From: Erythrobacter sp. JK5
Lineage (GTDB): Bacteria > Pseudomonadota > Alphaproteobacteria > Sphingomonadales > Sphingomonadaceae
DNA: 64,000 nucleotides
Direction: 5' to 3'
Assembly: GCF_018205975.1 (NCBI RefSeq)
Contig: NZ_CP073577.1
Location: forward strand, 2,294,001 to 2,358,000
This document shows, piece by piece, positions 37,306 to 46,729 of the stretch (position 1 is its first letter; every line of letters starts with the position of its first letter). The translations under genes and the position numbers were made by a program. Under the pieces are notes generated by a model that was given only the letters and a program-made list of their open reading frames with translations, was not told the DNA's origin and did no database searches.

Positions 37306-38336
37306 TGATTAGATTTGCAGCGGCGGCGGTGGCTTTAACCGCTGCCGCCGCTTCTCCTCTTTCAGCCCAGACCGCCGCGGACCATGGTGTCGAGCCATGG
37401 TCCGAAGCCGTTGTAAGCGTCGCCGATCTCGAAGAAAGCGCGGGCTGGCTTATCGAACACGGCGGGTGGCGCAAGGTTGCGAGCGGTGCGTTGGACCGCG
37501 CCGAGCTCGAATACTGGAACCTGCCGACAAGCGTTGCAGGTGCGTTCCTCAGGGTCTGCGCGGCGCAGGCCGAGACCGGCTGTATCCGCTTCGTCCGGTT
37601 CGACGGTGCCGAGAACCAGCGCCCGATCCGGCTCGCCGCACGACCGTGGGACACCGGCGGCATCTTCTCGATTATGCTCCGCACCGACAGTGCGCAGGCG
37701 GCGTTCGACGCGGCGATCGCGCGCGGGTGGTGGGCGGAAAGCGAGCCTTATCGCTTCAGTTTCGGCGGCAGCGATCTCGCCAACGTCGTGGTCCGCGGGC
37801 CGCACGGTGTGAATTACGCGCTCTACGAACGCGAAGCCCCGCCCTTCACCGGCTTCCCGATCGGCCCGTTGAGCCAGGCGTTCAACACGATGCGGATGGT
37901 GAAGGACCAGCCCGCGAGCCTTGCCTGGTATCGCGACGGACTGGGCTTCGGAGTGCTGTTCGACGCGCCGTTCACCGATCCCGAGCCGCGCTCGAACAAT
38001 TTCTCAGTCCCCGCCAACCTTGCGACCACACTGGTGCGCCGCGCGGCGGTGGCGCAGCCGGTGCTGCCGGGCGAGACCGGGCGGATCGAGGTGATGCAGT
38101 TCGAAGGGTTCGAAGGTCGCGATTTCGCCGCCCATGCCTCGCCGCCCAATTGGGGCATTCTCTCGGTGCGCTACCCGGTGGGAGCGCTCGCCTCCTACCG
38201 CGATCGTCTCGAAACGCAGGGGATCGCCGTCGAATATGCTGCCGAGAATGTCGCAATCGCCGGACTGGGCAAGGTCGACCTGATCGCGGTGCGCGATCCC
38301 GACGGCAACCTGACGGAATTCTACCATGCGGATTAG
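37305..38336 (+). CDS. Exported VOC-superfamily protein
   Basis: Protein of 343 residues with a Sec signal peptide (residues 1-22, ending PLSAQ). Two VOC modules follow: about 35-170 (VVSVADLEESAGWLIEHGGW) and 185-340 (MRMVKDQPASLAWYRDGLGFGVLFD, then RDPDGNLTEFYH). The final Glu is a usual VOC metal ligand position. An exported VOC protein is uncommon; it could be a periplasmic lyase, dioxygenase or binding protein. Start ATG 37305 overlaps the receptor stop (TGATG). Confidence 0.8.
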
Positions 38337-39530
38337 AGCGCTCATGCTGGCACTGGTAGCGGCGTGGAGCGCCCCGCTGGCCGCGCAGGAGACCGATCCC
38401 GGTTTCGAGCGTCGCTGGGAGAGCCTGCTCGCGGGGGATACGAACCGCTGACCATCCCGACCGACTGGTACGATCCTGTGGCCGAGGTCGAAGGGGCGGA
38501 AACCGGCGTCGGGATGATCGCGCCGGAGGATGCCGGGATCAGCTCCACTGCGCTTGCCGCCGCCGCATCATGGGCGGAGACGCAGAACTCGACCGCGCTG
38601 CTGGTCGCCCGCGACGGCGACCTGGCATTCGAACGCTACTGGCAGGGCACCGGGCGCGACACGCGTTTCAACCCGCAGAGCATGTCGAAGACGGTGCTGG
38701 CGATGCTGGTCGGGATCGCGATCGACAAGGGCGTGATCGGCTCGGTCGACGATCCGATCGGACGCTACGTCACCGAATGGGCGCGCGAGCCGCGCGGCGC
38801 GATTACCTTGCGTCAGATGCTGTGGATGTCGGCCGGGCTCGAACAGGGCGACGATGGCTACGGCTATGAGATCACGCCCGAGAATCCGATTGTGCGCCAC
38901 AGTCTCGGCAGCGATTTCACCCGGCTGCTGCTGTCGCTCGAGCCGGTCGGCGCGCCGGGCGAAACGTTCGACTACAACAACCAGGTCAACCAGCTGCTCG
39001 GCCTCGCGCTGGAGCGGGCCAGCGGGCGCGATTACGAGGTGCTGCTGTCCGAATGGCTGTGGCAGCCGCTCGGGCTGAAGGACGCGGCGCTGCCGCTCGA
39101 CCGCGAGGGCGGGCTGGTGCTGACCAGCTGCTGCATTCTCTCGCGCCCGATCGACTGGCTGAGGATAGGCGGGCTGTTCGCGACCGCCGGACGCTATGAG
39201 GGAAAACAGGTGGTGCCCGAGGCATGGCTCGCCGAGATGCTCCAGCCTTCGCCCGGCTATCGCGGTTACGGCTATCAGGTGTGGGTGCACGATCAGCAGG
39301 TCGGCGGCGAGCGTCCGCCGCGCGTCCCGCTGGTGCCGTGGCAGAGCGAGCCCTTCGCCGCGCCGCAAGTGGTGATCTTCCACGGTCACGGCGGGCAACG
39401 GGTCTATGTCATGCCCGACAAGCTGCTGGTGATCGTGCGCGCCGCGCGGCAATGGCCCGACGCTTGGGACGACGCGTTGCTGCCAAACGTGATATGGCGG
39501 GGCACCGCCGATCGAGGAGAGACCGAGTGA
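38326..39530 (+). pseudogene. Exported serine hydrolase (class C beta-lactamase fold), interrupted by a frameshift
   Basis: A signal peptide (ATG 38326, ending PLAAQ) runs in one frame to the five-G run at 38433-38437; the rest of the protein, starting GGYEPLTIPTDWYDP, is in another frame. Adding one G joins them into 401 residues. The enzyme part has the beta-lactamase/esterase motifs SMSK (catalytic Ser and Lys), YNN and HGHGGQ. Members hydrolyse esters, amides or peptides in the periplasm. Without the correction the signal peptide is cut off at a stop near 38450. It may be a real frameshift or a sequencing error, and a second homopolymer break exists at 16269. Its end overlaps the MFS start (GTGA). 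Confidence 0.8.
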
Positions 39531-40825
39531 GCGCCAGCCAGACCGATCCCGTCGCCGAGCGCGGCGAGTTCTCGAAGGGCTGGACCGTCCTGTTCGCCGG
39601 GGTGCTCGGCGTCATGTGCGGCGCCTCGCCGATACCCTACAACGTCATCGGCTTCACCGCCGAACCGCTGCAGGCCGAATTCGGCTGGTCGCAGACGCAG
39701 GTGCTGCTGCCGATCACGCTGTTCGGGGTGATCGCGAGCTTCCTCGCCCCGGTGTTCGGCTGGATGGCGGACAAGTTCGGTGTGCGTCCGGTGGCGCTGT
39801 GGTCGCTGTTCGCCTTCGCGCTGGCTTTCGCGGCGATTTCGCTGACCCCGACCGCGAACGAGCCGACCACGCTTTACGTCTATTACGGATTCTGGGTCGT
39901 GCTTGGCCTGGTCGGGATCGGTTCGACACCGGTCACCTGGAGCCGCGCGATCAACCTGTGGTTCTTCAAGCATCGCGGGCTCGCGCTCGGCGTCTTGCTG
40001 ATGGGGACCAGCCTCGCGGCGATCGTCGTGCCCAAATTCGCGGTCTGGGTGATCGAGGCCTATGGCTGGCGATCGATGTTCGCTTCAGTCGCGCTGTTCC
40101 CCGCCGTGGCGCTGATCGTCGCCTATGTCCTGTTTCGCGAACCGCGCCCGGACGAACGCCCGAAAGCGATTGAGAGCGAGTCCGGCAGGCTCACCGGAGT
40201 GACGCTCGGCACCGCGCTCAAGGATTACCGGTTCTGGCTGATCTGGTTGTCGATCGCGATGATCGCGGGCGCTTTCGGCGGGGCGTTCATCAACATGCCG
40301 ACCATGCTGCGGCTGCGCGGGGTCGATGCGCAGACCGCCGCGAGCGTGATGGGCATCCTTGGCATCGGCATCTTCGCCGGGCGGCTGATCACCGGCGCGC
40401 TGCTCGACCGGTTCTGGCAGGGTTTCGTCGCGTTCCCGCTGCTGTGTCTGCCCGCGATCTCGGCCTGGCTGCTGCTGGGCGACAGCATCACCTTCCCGCT
40501 CGCGGCACTGGCGGGTTTCCTGCTCGGTTTTGCCGCCGGGGCGGAAAGTGATCTCATCGCCTATCTCACCGGGCGCTATTTCGGGATGGCGCATTATGGC
40601 AAGATCTACGGCATGCTCTACATGCCATTCGGACTGTTCAGCGCCGCCTCGCCGGTGATCTACGCGCAGGTCTACGACCGCACCGGCAGCTACGATCCGA
40701 TCCTCGAGATCGCGATATTCATGTTCGTGATCGGCGGGGCGTTGCTGCTGTTCCTGGGGCGCTATCCCGATGGCTTCCCCGAAATGGTCGACGACGATTC
40801 CCCCGCAGTCATGGAGCTTGCCTGA
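39527..40825 (+). CDS. MFS transporter, oxalate/formate or monocarboxylate type
   Basis: Inner-membrane carrier of 432 residues with about 12 hydrophobic segments. The loop 2-3 motif GWMADKFGVRP (about 78-88) and the second-half copy GRLITGALLDRFW are present, as is the cytoplasmic central loop with REPRPDERPK. Such carriers often move carboxylates. GTG 39527 gives a 4 bp overlap with the hydrolase stop; no ATG-initiated alternative keeps the first helix. It probably takes up the periplasmic product made by the exported enzymes of the operon. Confidence 0.88.
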   Translation: MSASQTDPVAERGEFSKGWTVLFAGVLGVMCGASPIPYNVIGFTAEPLQAEFGWSQTQVLLPITLFGVIASFLAPVFGWMADKFGVRPVALWSLFAFALAFAAISLTPTANEPTTLYVYYGFWVVLGLVGIGSTPVTWSRAINLWFFKHRGLALGVLLMGTSLAAIVVPKFAVWVIEAYGWRSMFASVALFPAVALIVAYVLFREPRPDERPKAIESESGRLTGVTLGTALKDYRFWLIWLSIAMIAGAFGGAFINMPTMLRLRGVDAQTAASVMGILGIGIFAGRLITGALLDRFWQGFVAFPLLCLPAISAWLLLGDSITFPLAALAGFLLGFAAGAESDLIAYLTGRYFGMAHYGKIYGMLYMPFGLFSAASPVIYAQVYDRTGSYDPILEIAIFMFVIGGALLLFLGRYPDGFPEMVDDDSPAVMELA

Positions 40826-42381
40826 TGGCCACGCTCGCCACCACCCATGAAGCCCTTGCCGACAGCCTCCGCGCATCCGGCGCGGACGTGCTGACCGACG
40901 AGGCCAGCCTCGATTTCTACGCGCACGATATCTACGACCGCGGGGCCGATCTCGCCGCGGTCGTGCGACCGAAAGACAAGCACCAGCTCGCCGCCGCGGT
41001 GAAGGCCGCGACCGAGGCCGGCCACCCGGTCGCCCCGCGCGGCGGGGGGATGAGCTACACCGGCGGTTACACCCAGGATCGACCCGGCGCGGTGCTGTTC
41101 GACCTGGCGCAAATGAACCGCGTGCTCGAGGTCGATGACATATCGATGACGGTCACGGTCGAGGCCGGATGCACCTGGGCCGCGCTCAGGGAACGGCTTG
41201 CCCACCACCACCTGCGCACTCCGATGTGGGGCACGCTGTCGGGGCTCAAGGCGACGATCGGCGGCGGGATGAGCCAGAACGGCATCTTCTGGGGCACCGG
41301 ACGCCACGGCACGGCGGTGCAAAGCTGCACCGCGCTCGAAGTGGTGCTCGCCGACGGCACCTTGCTCAACACCGGCAAGAAGCACACGCGGCCCTATGGC
41401 CCCGACCTCACCGGGCTGTTCCTAGGCGACACCGGAGCGCTCGGGATCAAGGCAACGGTCACGCTCAGGCTCGTCCCCGAGGCCGACCATCACGGTTATG
41501 CCAGTTTCGCATTCGACGATGCGGCGAGCTGGTTCGCGGCTTCGAGCGCGATCGAGCGGCACGGAATCGCCACCGAATGCTTCGGTTTCGACCCCTATCT
41601 CAACGCCATCCGGATGAAGCGCGACAGCCTGACGAGCGACGCCAAGCAGCTGATGGGCATGATGAAGAAGCAGGGCGGCGTGATGAAGGCGCTGAAGGAA
41701 GGCGTGAAGGTCGTCACCGCCGGACGAAATTTCCTGAAGGACGCGAATTACTCGCTCCACGTACTGACCGAGGGTCGGATTGCAGCCGCAGCCGATGCCG
41801 ATATCGACATCGCCCGGCAGCTGGTCGAGCATTACGGCGGGCGCGAGGTCGAGAACACGATTCCCAAGATCATCCGCGCCAATCCGTTCGGCCCGCTCAA
41901 CTCGATCCTGGGGCCCGAAGGCGAGCGCTGGGCACCGATCCACGGCCTCGTTTCGCATGGCCGCTCGGCGGCGTGCTTCGCCGCGTTCGAGTCGCTGTTC
42001 GACGATCATGCCGAGGAAATGGACGAACTCGGGGTCCATTACGGCACGCTGATCGCGGCGGTCGGGGGTGCGGGAATGGTGATCGAGCCATGTCTGTACT
42101 GGCCCGATGCGCGCAATCCGGTGATCGAGGACACGATCGAGAAGGCGCATCTGAAAAAGCTGCCCAGACACCCGGCCAATGCCGAGGCATGGGCGCTGAC
42201 GAGGAAGCTGAAACAGGCCATCGTCGATATCTTCCACGAACACGACGCAGCGCATTTCCAGATCGGGCGGACCTATCGCTATCGCGACAGCCTGCATCCG
42301 CGCGCGGACGCCTTGCTGCAGGCCGCCAAGGCCGAGCTCGATCCCAAGGGGCTGATGAATCCGGGATCGCTGGGGCTATAG
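40825..42381 (+). CDS. FAD-binding oxidase/dehydrogenase (VAO/PCMH fold)
   Basis: Flavoprotein of 518 residues of the VAO/PCMH family (glycolate oxidase GlcD, vanillyl-alcohol oxidase and D-lactate dehydrogenase relatives). The FAD-binding strands VVRPKDKHQLAAAVKAA, APRGGGMSYTGGYTQ (about 72-86) and TIGGGMSQNG are seen, and the C-terminal cap ends GLMNPGSLGL as in the family. Oxidises a hydroxy acid or phenol. Start ATG 40825 overlaps the MFS stop (TGATG). Confidence 0.87.
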   Translation: MATLATTHEALADSLRASGADVLTDEASLDFYAHDIYDRGADLAAVVRPKDKHQLAAAVKAATEAGHPVAPRGGGMSYTGGYTQDRPGAVLFDLAQMNRVLEVDDISMTVTVEAGCTWAALRERLAHHHLRTPMWGTLSGLKATIGGGMSQNGIFWGTGRHGTAVQSCTALEVVLADGTLLNTGKKHTRPYGPDLTGLFLGDTGALGIKATVTLRLVPEADHHGYASFAFDDAASWFAASSAIERHGIATECFGFDPYLNAIRMKRDSLTSDAKQLMGMMKKQGGVMKALKEGVKVVTAGRNFLKDANYSLHVLTEGRIAAAADADIDIARQLVEHYGGREVENTIPKIIRANPFGPLNSILGPEGERWAPIHGLVSHGRSAACFAAFESLFDDHAEEMDELGVHYGTLIAAVGGAGMVIEPCLYWPDARNPVIEDTIEKAHLKKLPRHPANAEAWALTRKLKQAIVDIFHEHDAAHFQIGRTYRYRDSLHPRADALLQAAKAELDPKGLMNPGSLGL

Positions 42382-43539
42382 GTGTCGCTGGAGATCGATC
42401 GCAGACGGGCGCTGGCGGCGGGCATGTGCGCCGCGATCGCGACCCACGCCCCGCTTGCGGCCAATGAGGGAGACAACGTGAACGACAGCTCGACCTATTG
42501 CGCGATGGCGATGCAACTGACCGCGCGTTCGCTCGAACGGCTGCCCGATGCCGCTGCGGCGCGCGCCGCGATGCTCGAACATATCGCCGAAATAGAGGGG
42601 CAAATCCGCACCAGCGCGATCTTCGTCGCGCAATATTCGGGCAAGCCAGTGAAGCTGGTGGTGCTGCCCGAGTACCTCTTCACCTCCTATCCCGGACGCA
42701 TCTCGATCCCCGACTTCGCGGCGCGCGTCGGATGGGCGGCGGACGGACCGGAATACGCAGCGCTCGGCGTCGTGGCAGAGCGGCTTGGTGTGTTCCTTGC
42801 CGGCAACGCCTACGAGACCGACGCGGCGTTCCCGGCCTTCTATTTCCAGACCTGCTTCATCGTCGCGCCGTCGGGTGAAGTGGTGCTGCGCTATCGCCGC
42901 TTGCTGTCGATGTTCGCGCCCTCGCCGCACGATGTGTGGGAGGCCTATCTCGACAAGTATGGCCTCGAAGGCGTCTTTCCGGTCGCGCGCACCGAAATCG
43001 GCAATCTCGCCGCGATCGCTTCGGAGGAAATCCTTTATCCCGAAATCGCCCGCGCGCTCGCCCTGCGCGGAGCCGAGGTGTTCTGCCATTCCTCGTCCGA
43101 AGTCGGCTCCCCGCTCGCCACCAACAAGGATGTGGCCAAGCAGGCCCGGGCCTTTGAAAACCTCGCCTACGTGGTCAGCGCCAACACCGCCGGGATCTCG
43201 GGCACCGCGATGCCGCTCAACTCCGCCGAGGGGAACAGCCAGGTCGTCGACTGGAAGGGCCGCGTAATCGCGCAATCGGGCGACGGTGAAACCTTCACCG
43301 CCTTCGCCCCGATCGACCTCGCCACCTCGCGCGAGGCACGCCGCACGCCCGCCATGACCAATTATCTCGCCCGCCAGCGCCCGGCACTGTTTGCGGAGGC
43401 CTATGCCGCTGCGGCCGAACCGTTTCGCGGCCCCGACGGCATGATGGCAGACGGGAAACCGGCGATCCCCGACCGCGACTATTTCCGCCGCGCGCAGGAG
43501 GAAGTGATCGAACGCCTCGTCAAGGCCGGAGTGATCTGA
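42382..43539 (+). CDS. Nitrilase-superfamily protein with non-standard catalytic residues
   Basis: Carbon-nitrogen hydrolase-fold protein of 385 residues. Catalytic Glu97 is present (LPEYLF), but the Lys position aligns with Arg173 (YRRLL) and the nucleophilic Cys position with Ser214 in IASEEILYPE, where family members have CYExxxPE. It may therefore be an unusual hydrolase, a transferase, or inactive. Two starts are possible: GTG 42382 gives a Tat-like signal DRRRALAAG and an AxA-like site near residue 27; GTG 42478 has a better ribosome-binding site (GGGAG) and removes the signal. I keep the first because it follows the preceding stop directly. Confidence 0.75.
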   Translation: MSLEIDRRRALAAGMCAAIATHAPLAANEGDNVNDSSTYCAMAMQLTARSLERLPDAAAARAAMLEHIAEIEGQIRTSAIFVAQYSGKPVKLVVLPEYLFTSYPGRISIPDFAARVGWAADGPEYAALGVVAERLGVFLAGNAYETDAAFPAFYFQTCFIVAPSGEVVLRYRRLLSMFAPSPHDVWEAYLDKYGLEGVFPVARTEIGNLAAIASEEILYPEIARALALRGAEVFCHSSSEVGSPLATNKDVAKQARAFENLAYVVSANTAGISGTAMPLNSAEGNSQVVDWKGRVIAQSGDGETFTAFAPIDLATSREARRTPAMTNYLARQRPALFAEAYAAAAEPFRGPDGMMADGKPAIPDRDYFRRAQEEVIERLVKAGVI

Positions 43540-44261
43540 TGCAACACCGAAACGTTCGCGGAAAAATACGCTATTCCTCGATGAAGCCGGGCATGGAGGG
43601 GCAGGAGCGCGGGCGCGAATGGTTCAACTTCTCGCACCACGCGGACGGATCGGTCATCATGAGCGCGCAATGCGAGATCGAGGAGCCCGATCCCACCGTC
43701 CTGCGCAACATCACCTGCCATATCGGTCCCGATCGCAAGCCTCAGAACCTGCTGGTGCACCTGACGCTCGGCGACGAATTCCTCGGCTCGGGCTGGATGC
43801 GTTACGATCAGGCTGCCGACCGGATCACCTGCGAAAGCTACGGCCCCTCGATCGGACGCAATTCGGAAAGCCGCGAAGCTGGCGAGTTCGACGCGTTCGG
43901 CACCCATCCGGTGGTCGGCGACGGCTTCACCACGCGGTTGATGGATGTGAGCAAGGGGCCGCATCGCCGCCGGCTCAGGTTCTACCTTCCTTCCCCCGAC
44001 CATCGCGGCGCGACGCCGCCGCAGATCGCCTACCTCGAAATGACGATGGAATATGTCGGCGAGGAGGAGAAGACGGTCGAGGCTGGTACCTTCGCTTGCC
44101 GACGCTATCGCTATGTCGATGAAAGCGACGAAGGCATGGGCGGCACGCGCCACCCCGATTTCGACATGTGGGTGACCGCCGACGACGACTCGATCCTCGT
44201 CTATGGTTCGATCGACGGCTACATGATGAACCGCTACGAACTGGTCGAGCTGGAGCGCTGA
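43539..44261 (+). CDS. Protein of unknown function
   Basis: Cytoplasmic protein of 240 residues that I cannot place. It is strand-rich with many aromatic and acidic residues (WFNFSHHADGSVIMSAQ, ITCHIGPDRKPQNLLVHLTL, HPDFDMWVTADDDSILVYGS), suggesting a beta-barrel such as a lipocalin-like or START-like fold. No signal peptide and no catalytic motif are visible. TGATG overlaps on both sides couple it to the nitrilase-like gene and the monooxygenase gene, so it is likely a pathway component. Confidence 0.6.
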   Translation: MQHRNVRGKIRYSSMKPGMEGQERGREWFNFSHHADGSVIMSAQCEIEEPDPTVLRNITCHIGPDRKPQNLLVHLTLGDEFLGSGWMRYDQAADRITCESYGPSIGRNSESREAGEFDAFGTHPVVGDGFTTRLMDVSKGPHRRRLRFYLPSPDHRGATPPQIAYLEMTMEYVGEEEKTVEAGTFACRRYRYVDESDEGMGGTRHPDFDMWVTADDDSILVYGSIDGYMMNRYELVELER

Positions 44262-45424
44262 TGACACTCGATCGGGTTGCGATCATCGGCGCGGGGCTCG
44301 GCGGGCTGACCTGCGCGATCGCACTGCGTCGGAACAATATCGAAGTCGACGTCTACGAAGCCGCCGCGCGGATCGAGGAAACCGGCGCGGGGCTGACACT
44401 CGGTCTCGGCGCGCAGCACGTGTACCGCGCGCTCGGCGTGCAGGGTGCGGTCGCGGCGCAGGCGTGCCCCGCCGGCAACCTGCCTTTCCTGCACTATCGC
44501 AGCGGAGACATTCTGCTCGGTGGGCTCGATACGGGCGACGGCCTCGGCGACGATGGCACAGCCAACATCGTGCGGCATATCTACCGCGCGAACTTACAGA
44601 ATGTTCTGCTGGCGGAGCTCGAACGGCTCGGCGGGCGGACCCATACCGGGCATCGGCTAGCGCATATCGAGCAGTCGGACGAAGCAGCGACCGCGCATTT
44701 CGACAATGGCACGAGCGCGACGGCACCGGTGCTGGTCGGCGCTGACGGCGTGCGCTCGGCGGTGCGCGCGCAGTTGGTGCCCGGAGACGCGCCGCGCTTC
44801 ACGGGTCACGTCGCCTATCGCTTCCTTGTTCCGATCAAGCGCGCCAGCGCGTTTCTGAGCCTGGGGCGCAGCGCGATCTTCATCGGGCCGCAGCGGACTT
44901 TCAACCGCTACACCATGGCACAGGGCCGCATCGTCAATGGAGCGGCTCTGGTCGAAACCCGCGAGGAAGTGCCCGAAGGCTGGTCCACCGCCGCTTCGGT
45001 CGAGGAACTGGAGGCTGCATTCGCAGGCTGGCATCCGGAGGTAACCGGCCTGATCGGCGAGGCGGGTGCGATCATCAAATGGGGACTGTACGACCGCGCA
45101 CCGCTTGAAAGCTGGTCGCACGGGCGCGTCACCATGCTCGGCGATGCGGCACATGCGATGCTGCCGTTTCTCGGCATGGGCGCGGCGATGGCGGTCGAGG
45201 ATGGATACGTGCTCGCGCAAATGCTGGCGCGGCACGAGGAAGTCGGAGAGGCTTTTGCCGAATACGAAAGGCGGCGCATCCCGCGCACCGCAGAAGTCCA
45301 CCACGCGTCAAAGGTGCAAGGCGAGATCACCCAGAGCATCGACCCGGACGACTTCGCGCTGGCCGGGGCGCCGGTGAACAATCGCGCGATGATGGAATTC
45401 GATCCGACGGCCGAGTTCGCCTGA
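44261..45424 (+). CDS. FAD-dependent aromatic-type monooxygenase (PHBH family)
   Basis: Single-component flavin monooxygenase of 387 residues, using NAD(P)H and O2 to hydroxylate a ring or add oxygen to an activated carbon. GAGLGGLTCAIALR (about 11-24) is the FAD dinucleotide motif, LVGADGVRSAVR is the DG motif, and GDAAHAMLPFLGMGAAMAVEDGYVL is the second FAD motif. It resembles salicylate hydroxylase-type enzymes. Last gene of the 34747-45424 operon, convergent with the reductase gene two bases away. Confidence 0.9.
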   Translation: MTLDRVAIIGAGLGGLTCAIALRRNNIEVDVYEAAARIEETGAGLTLGLGAQHVYRALGVQGAVAAQACPAGNLPFLHYRSGDILLGGLDTGDGLGDDGTANIVRHIYRANLQNVLLAELERLGGRTHTGHRLAHIEQSDEAATAHFDNGTSATAPVLVGADGVRSAVRAQLVPGDAPRFTGHVAYRFLVPIKRASAFLSLGRSAIFIGPQRTFNRYTMAQGRIVNGAALVETREEVPEGWSTAASVEELEAAFAGWHPEVTGLIGEAGAIIKWGLYDRAPLESWSHGRVTMLGDAAHAMLPFLGMGAAMAVEDGYVLAQMLARHEEVGEAFAEYERRRIPRTAEVHHASKVQGEITQSIDPDDFALAGAPVNNRAMMEFDPTAEFA

Positions 45425-45426
45425 CC

Positions 45427-46476
45427 CTATTCCCTCGGAGTCTTGCGACGTTCTTCGACCCGGACCATGACCTTGCCCATATGACCGCCGCTTTCGAGAT
45501 GGCGGTAGGCTGCGGCCGCATCGTCAAAGGCGAATTGCCGGTCGACCAGCGTCTTGACGCCCTTGTCGGCGATCACCGCAAGCGCCTGCTCGAACACGCC
45601 GCGATGCCCGCTGGTAATCCCCTTGATCGTGATATTCTTGCCGAGGATCGGACCCTGCGCGAAGTCCGCATTGTCCTGCGGCGATCCCGACAGCGCGCCG
45701 AGCGTGCCGATGCGGCCCTCGAGCCCCGTCGCCTCGAGCGTTTGCGCGAAGTCTCCAAAGCCGATCGTGTCGACCACTACGTCCGCGCCGCGCCCGCCGG
45801 TCGCTTCGAGCAGCGCTGCCGCCCAATCGGCTCGCTCGCGGTAGTTGGCGGTGTAGTCCGCTCCCAATTCGCGCGCCTTGGCCAGCTTCTCGTCCGACGA
45901 AGACGTGATCGCGAACTGCGCACCAAGCGCTTTGGCGAGTTGAAGCGCAAAGATCGACACGCCGCCGGTGCCTTGCGCCAGCACCAGCTTTCCCGGACCG
46001 GCGCCGCCGAACGCAACCATCGCGTGCCAAACGGTGCAGGCGACCACCGCCAGGGTCGCCGCCGTCGCATCATCGACGGTGTCGGGCACCTTGATCGCAG
46101 CCTTGGCGGGAAGAACGATCTTCTCGGCAAGCCAACCATCCATCGTCACGCCGATATCGCGCCCAAAAATATGGTAGCCGAAGCCGGTTTCCGGATCCCA
46201 ATCGACGAAATTCGCCGCGACGATCCGGTCGCCGACCGCAAATCCCTCGACGCCGTCACCCAGCGCTTCGATGATGCCGACACCATCGGTCAGCGGGATG
46301 CGGTCTTCGGGCAGGTTGTTGCCGTAGTGGCCGCGCAGAATCATCAGATCGCGATAGTTGAGGCCTGCCCCGATCACGCGCACGAGTATTTCGCCCGGCC
46401 CCGCCACAGGGTCTTCGCGCTCGACGAGTCTCAGATTCTCAATGCCGCCGCGCGGTCCGATTTCCCATGCCCTCAT
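45427..46476 (-). CDS. Zinc-type or quinone-type MDR alcohol dehydrogenase/reductase
   Basis: Medium-chain dehydrogenase of 349 residues. GAGLNYRDLMILRGHYG shows the NYRD form seen in quinone-oxidoreductase-like members; the Cys-His zinc ligands of alcohol dehydrogenases are missing, so a zinc-free reductase of enones is more likely. The Rossmann motif is AQGTGGVSIFA (about 167-177). Last gene of the minus operon from 52777, 4 bp after the small-protein stop. It resembles the gene at 11933 at family level. Confidence 0.86.
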   Translation of the reverse strand: MRAWEIGPRGGIENLRLVEREDPVAGPGEILVRVIGAGLNYRDLMILRGHYGNNLPEDRIPLTDGVGIIEALGDGVEGFAVGDRIVAANFVDWDPETGFGYHIFGRDIGVTMDGWLAEKIVLPAKAAIKVPDTVDDATAATLAVVACTVWHAMVAFGGAGPGKLVLAQGTGGVSIFALQLAKALGAQFAITSSSDEKLAKARELGADYTANYRERADWAAALLEATGGRGADVVVDTIGFGDFAQTLEATGLEGRIGTLGALSGSPQDNADFAQGPILGKNITIKGITSGHRGVFEQALAVIADKGVKTLVDRQFAFDDAAAAYRHLESGGHMGKVMVRVEERRKTPRE

Positions 46477-46480
46477 CGGA

Positions 46481-46729
46481 TCATGCCTCCCGGATCGGGG
46501 CGAAGACGCGGTCGATGAATTCCTTCACCTTCGCCTCCCTGTCAGCCGCCTCGCCAGTTTTCCCTTCCTCGAGCGCCAGCAGCCGCTCCTCCTGCACCCA
46601 CACTTCCTGCGCGAGGTTCACCACCACTGCGACGAACCGGTCCATGCCCGGATCGGAAAAGAAGCGCGGATTGCCCTGGTCGTCGTAGAGGCTCGGCGGT
46701 GCGTCTTCGGGTCGGAGTTGCTCGCTCAC
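46481..46729 (-). CDS. Small helical protein paired with the upstream methyltransferase
   Basis: Protein of 82 residues. PRFFSDPGMDRF, then a long amphipathic helix containing VNLAQEVWVQEERLLALEE, predicts a coiled coil. GTG 46729 overlaps the methyltransferase stop by 4 bp. The gene at 61816 encodes a longer protein with the same PxxFxDPxxDR start and helix, and it too follows a methyltransferase, so it is a conserved companion and probably a subunit. It is unlike any family I recognise. Confidence 0.65.
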   Translation of the reverse strand: MSEQLRPEDAPPSLYDDQGNPRFFSDPGMDRFVAVVVNLAQEVWVQEERLLALEEGKTGEAADREAKVKEFIDRVFAPIREA

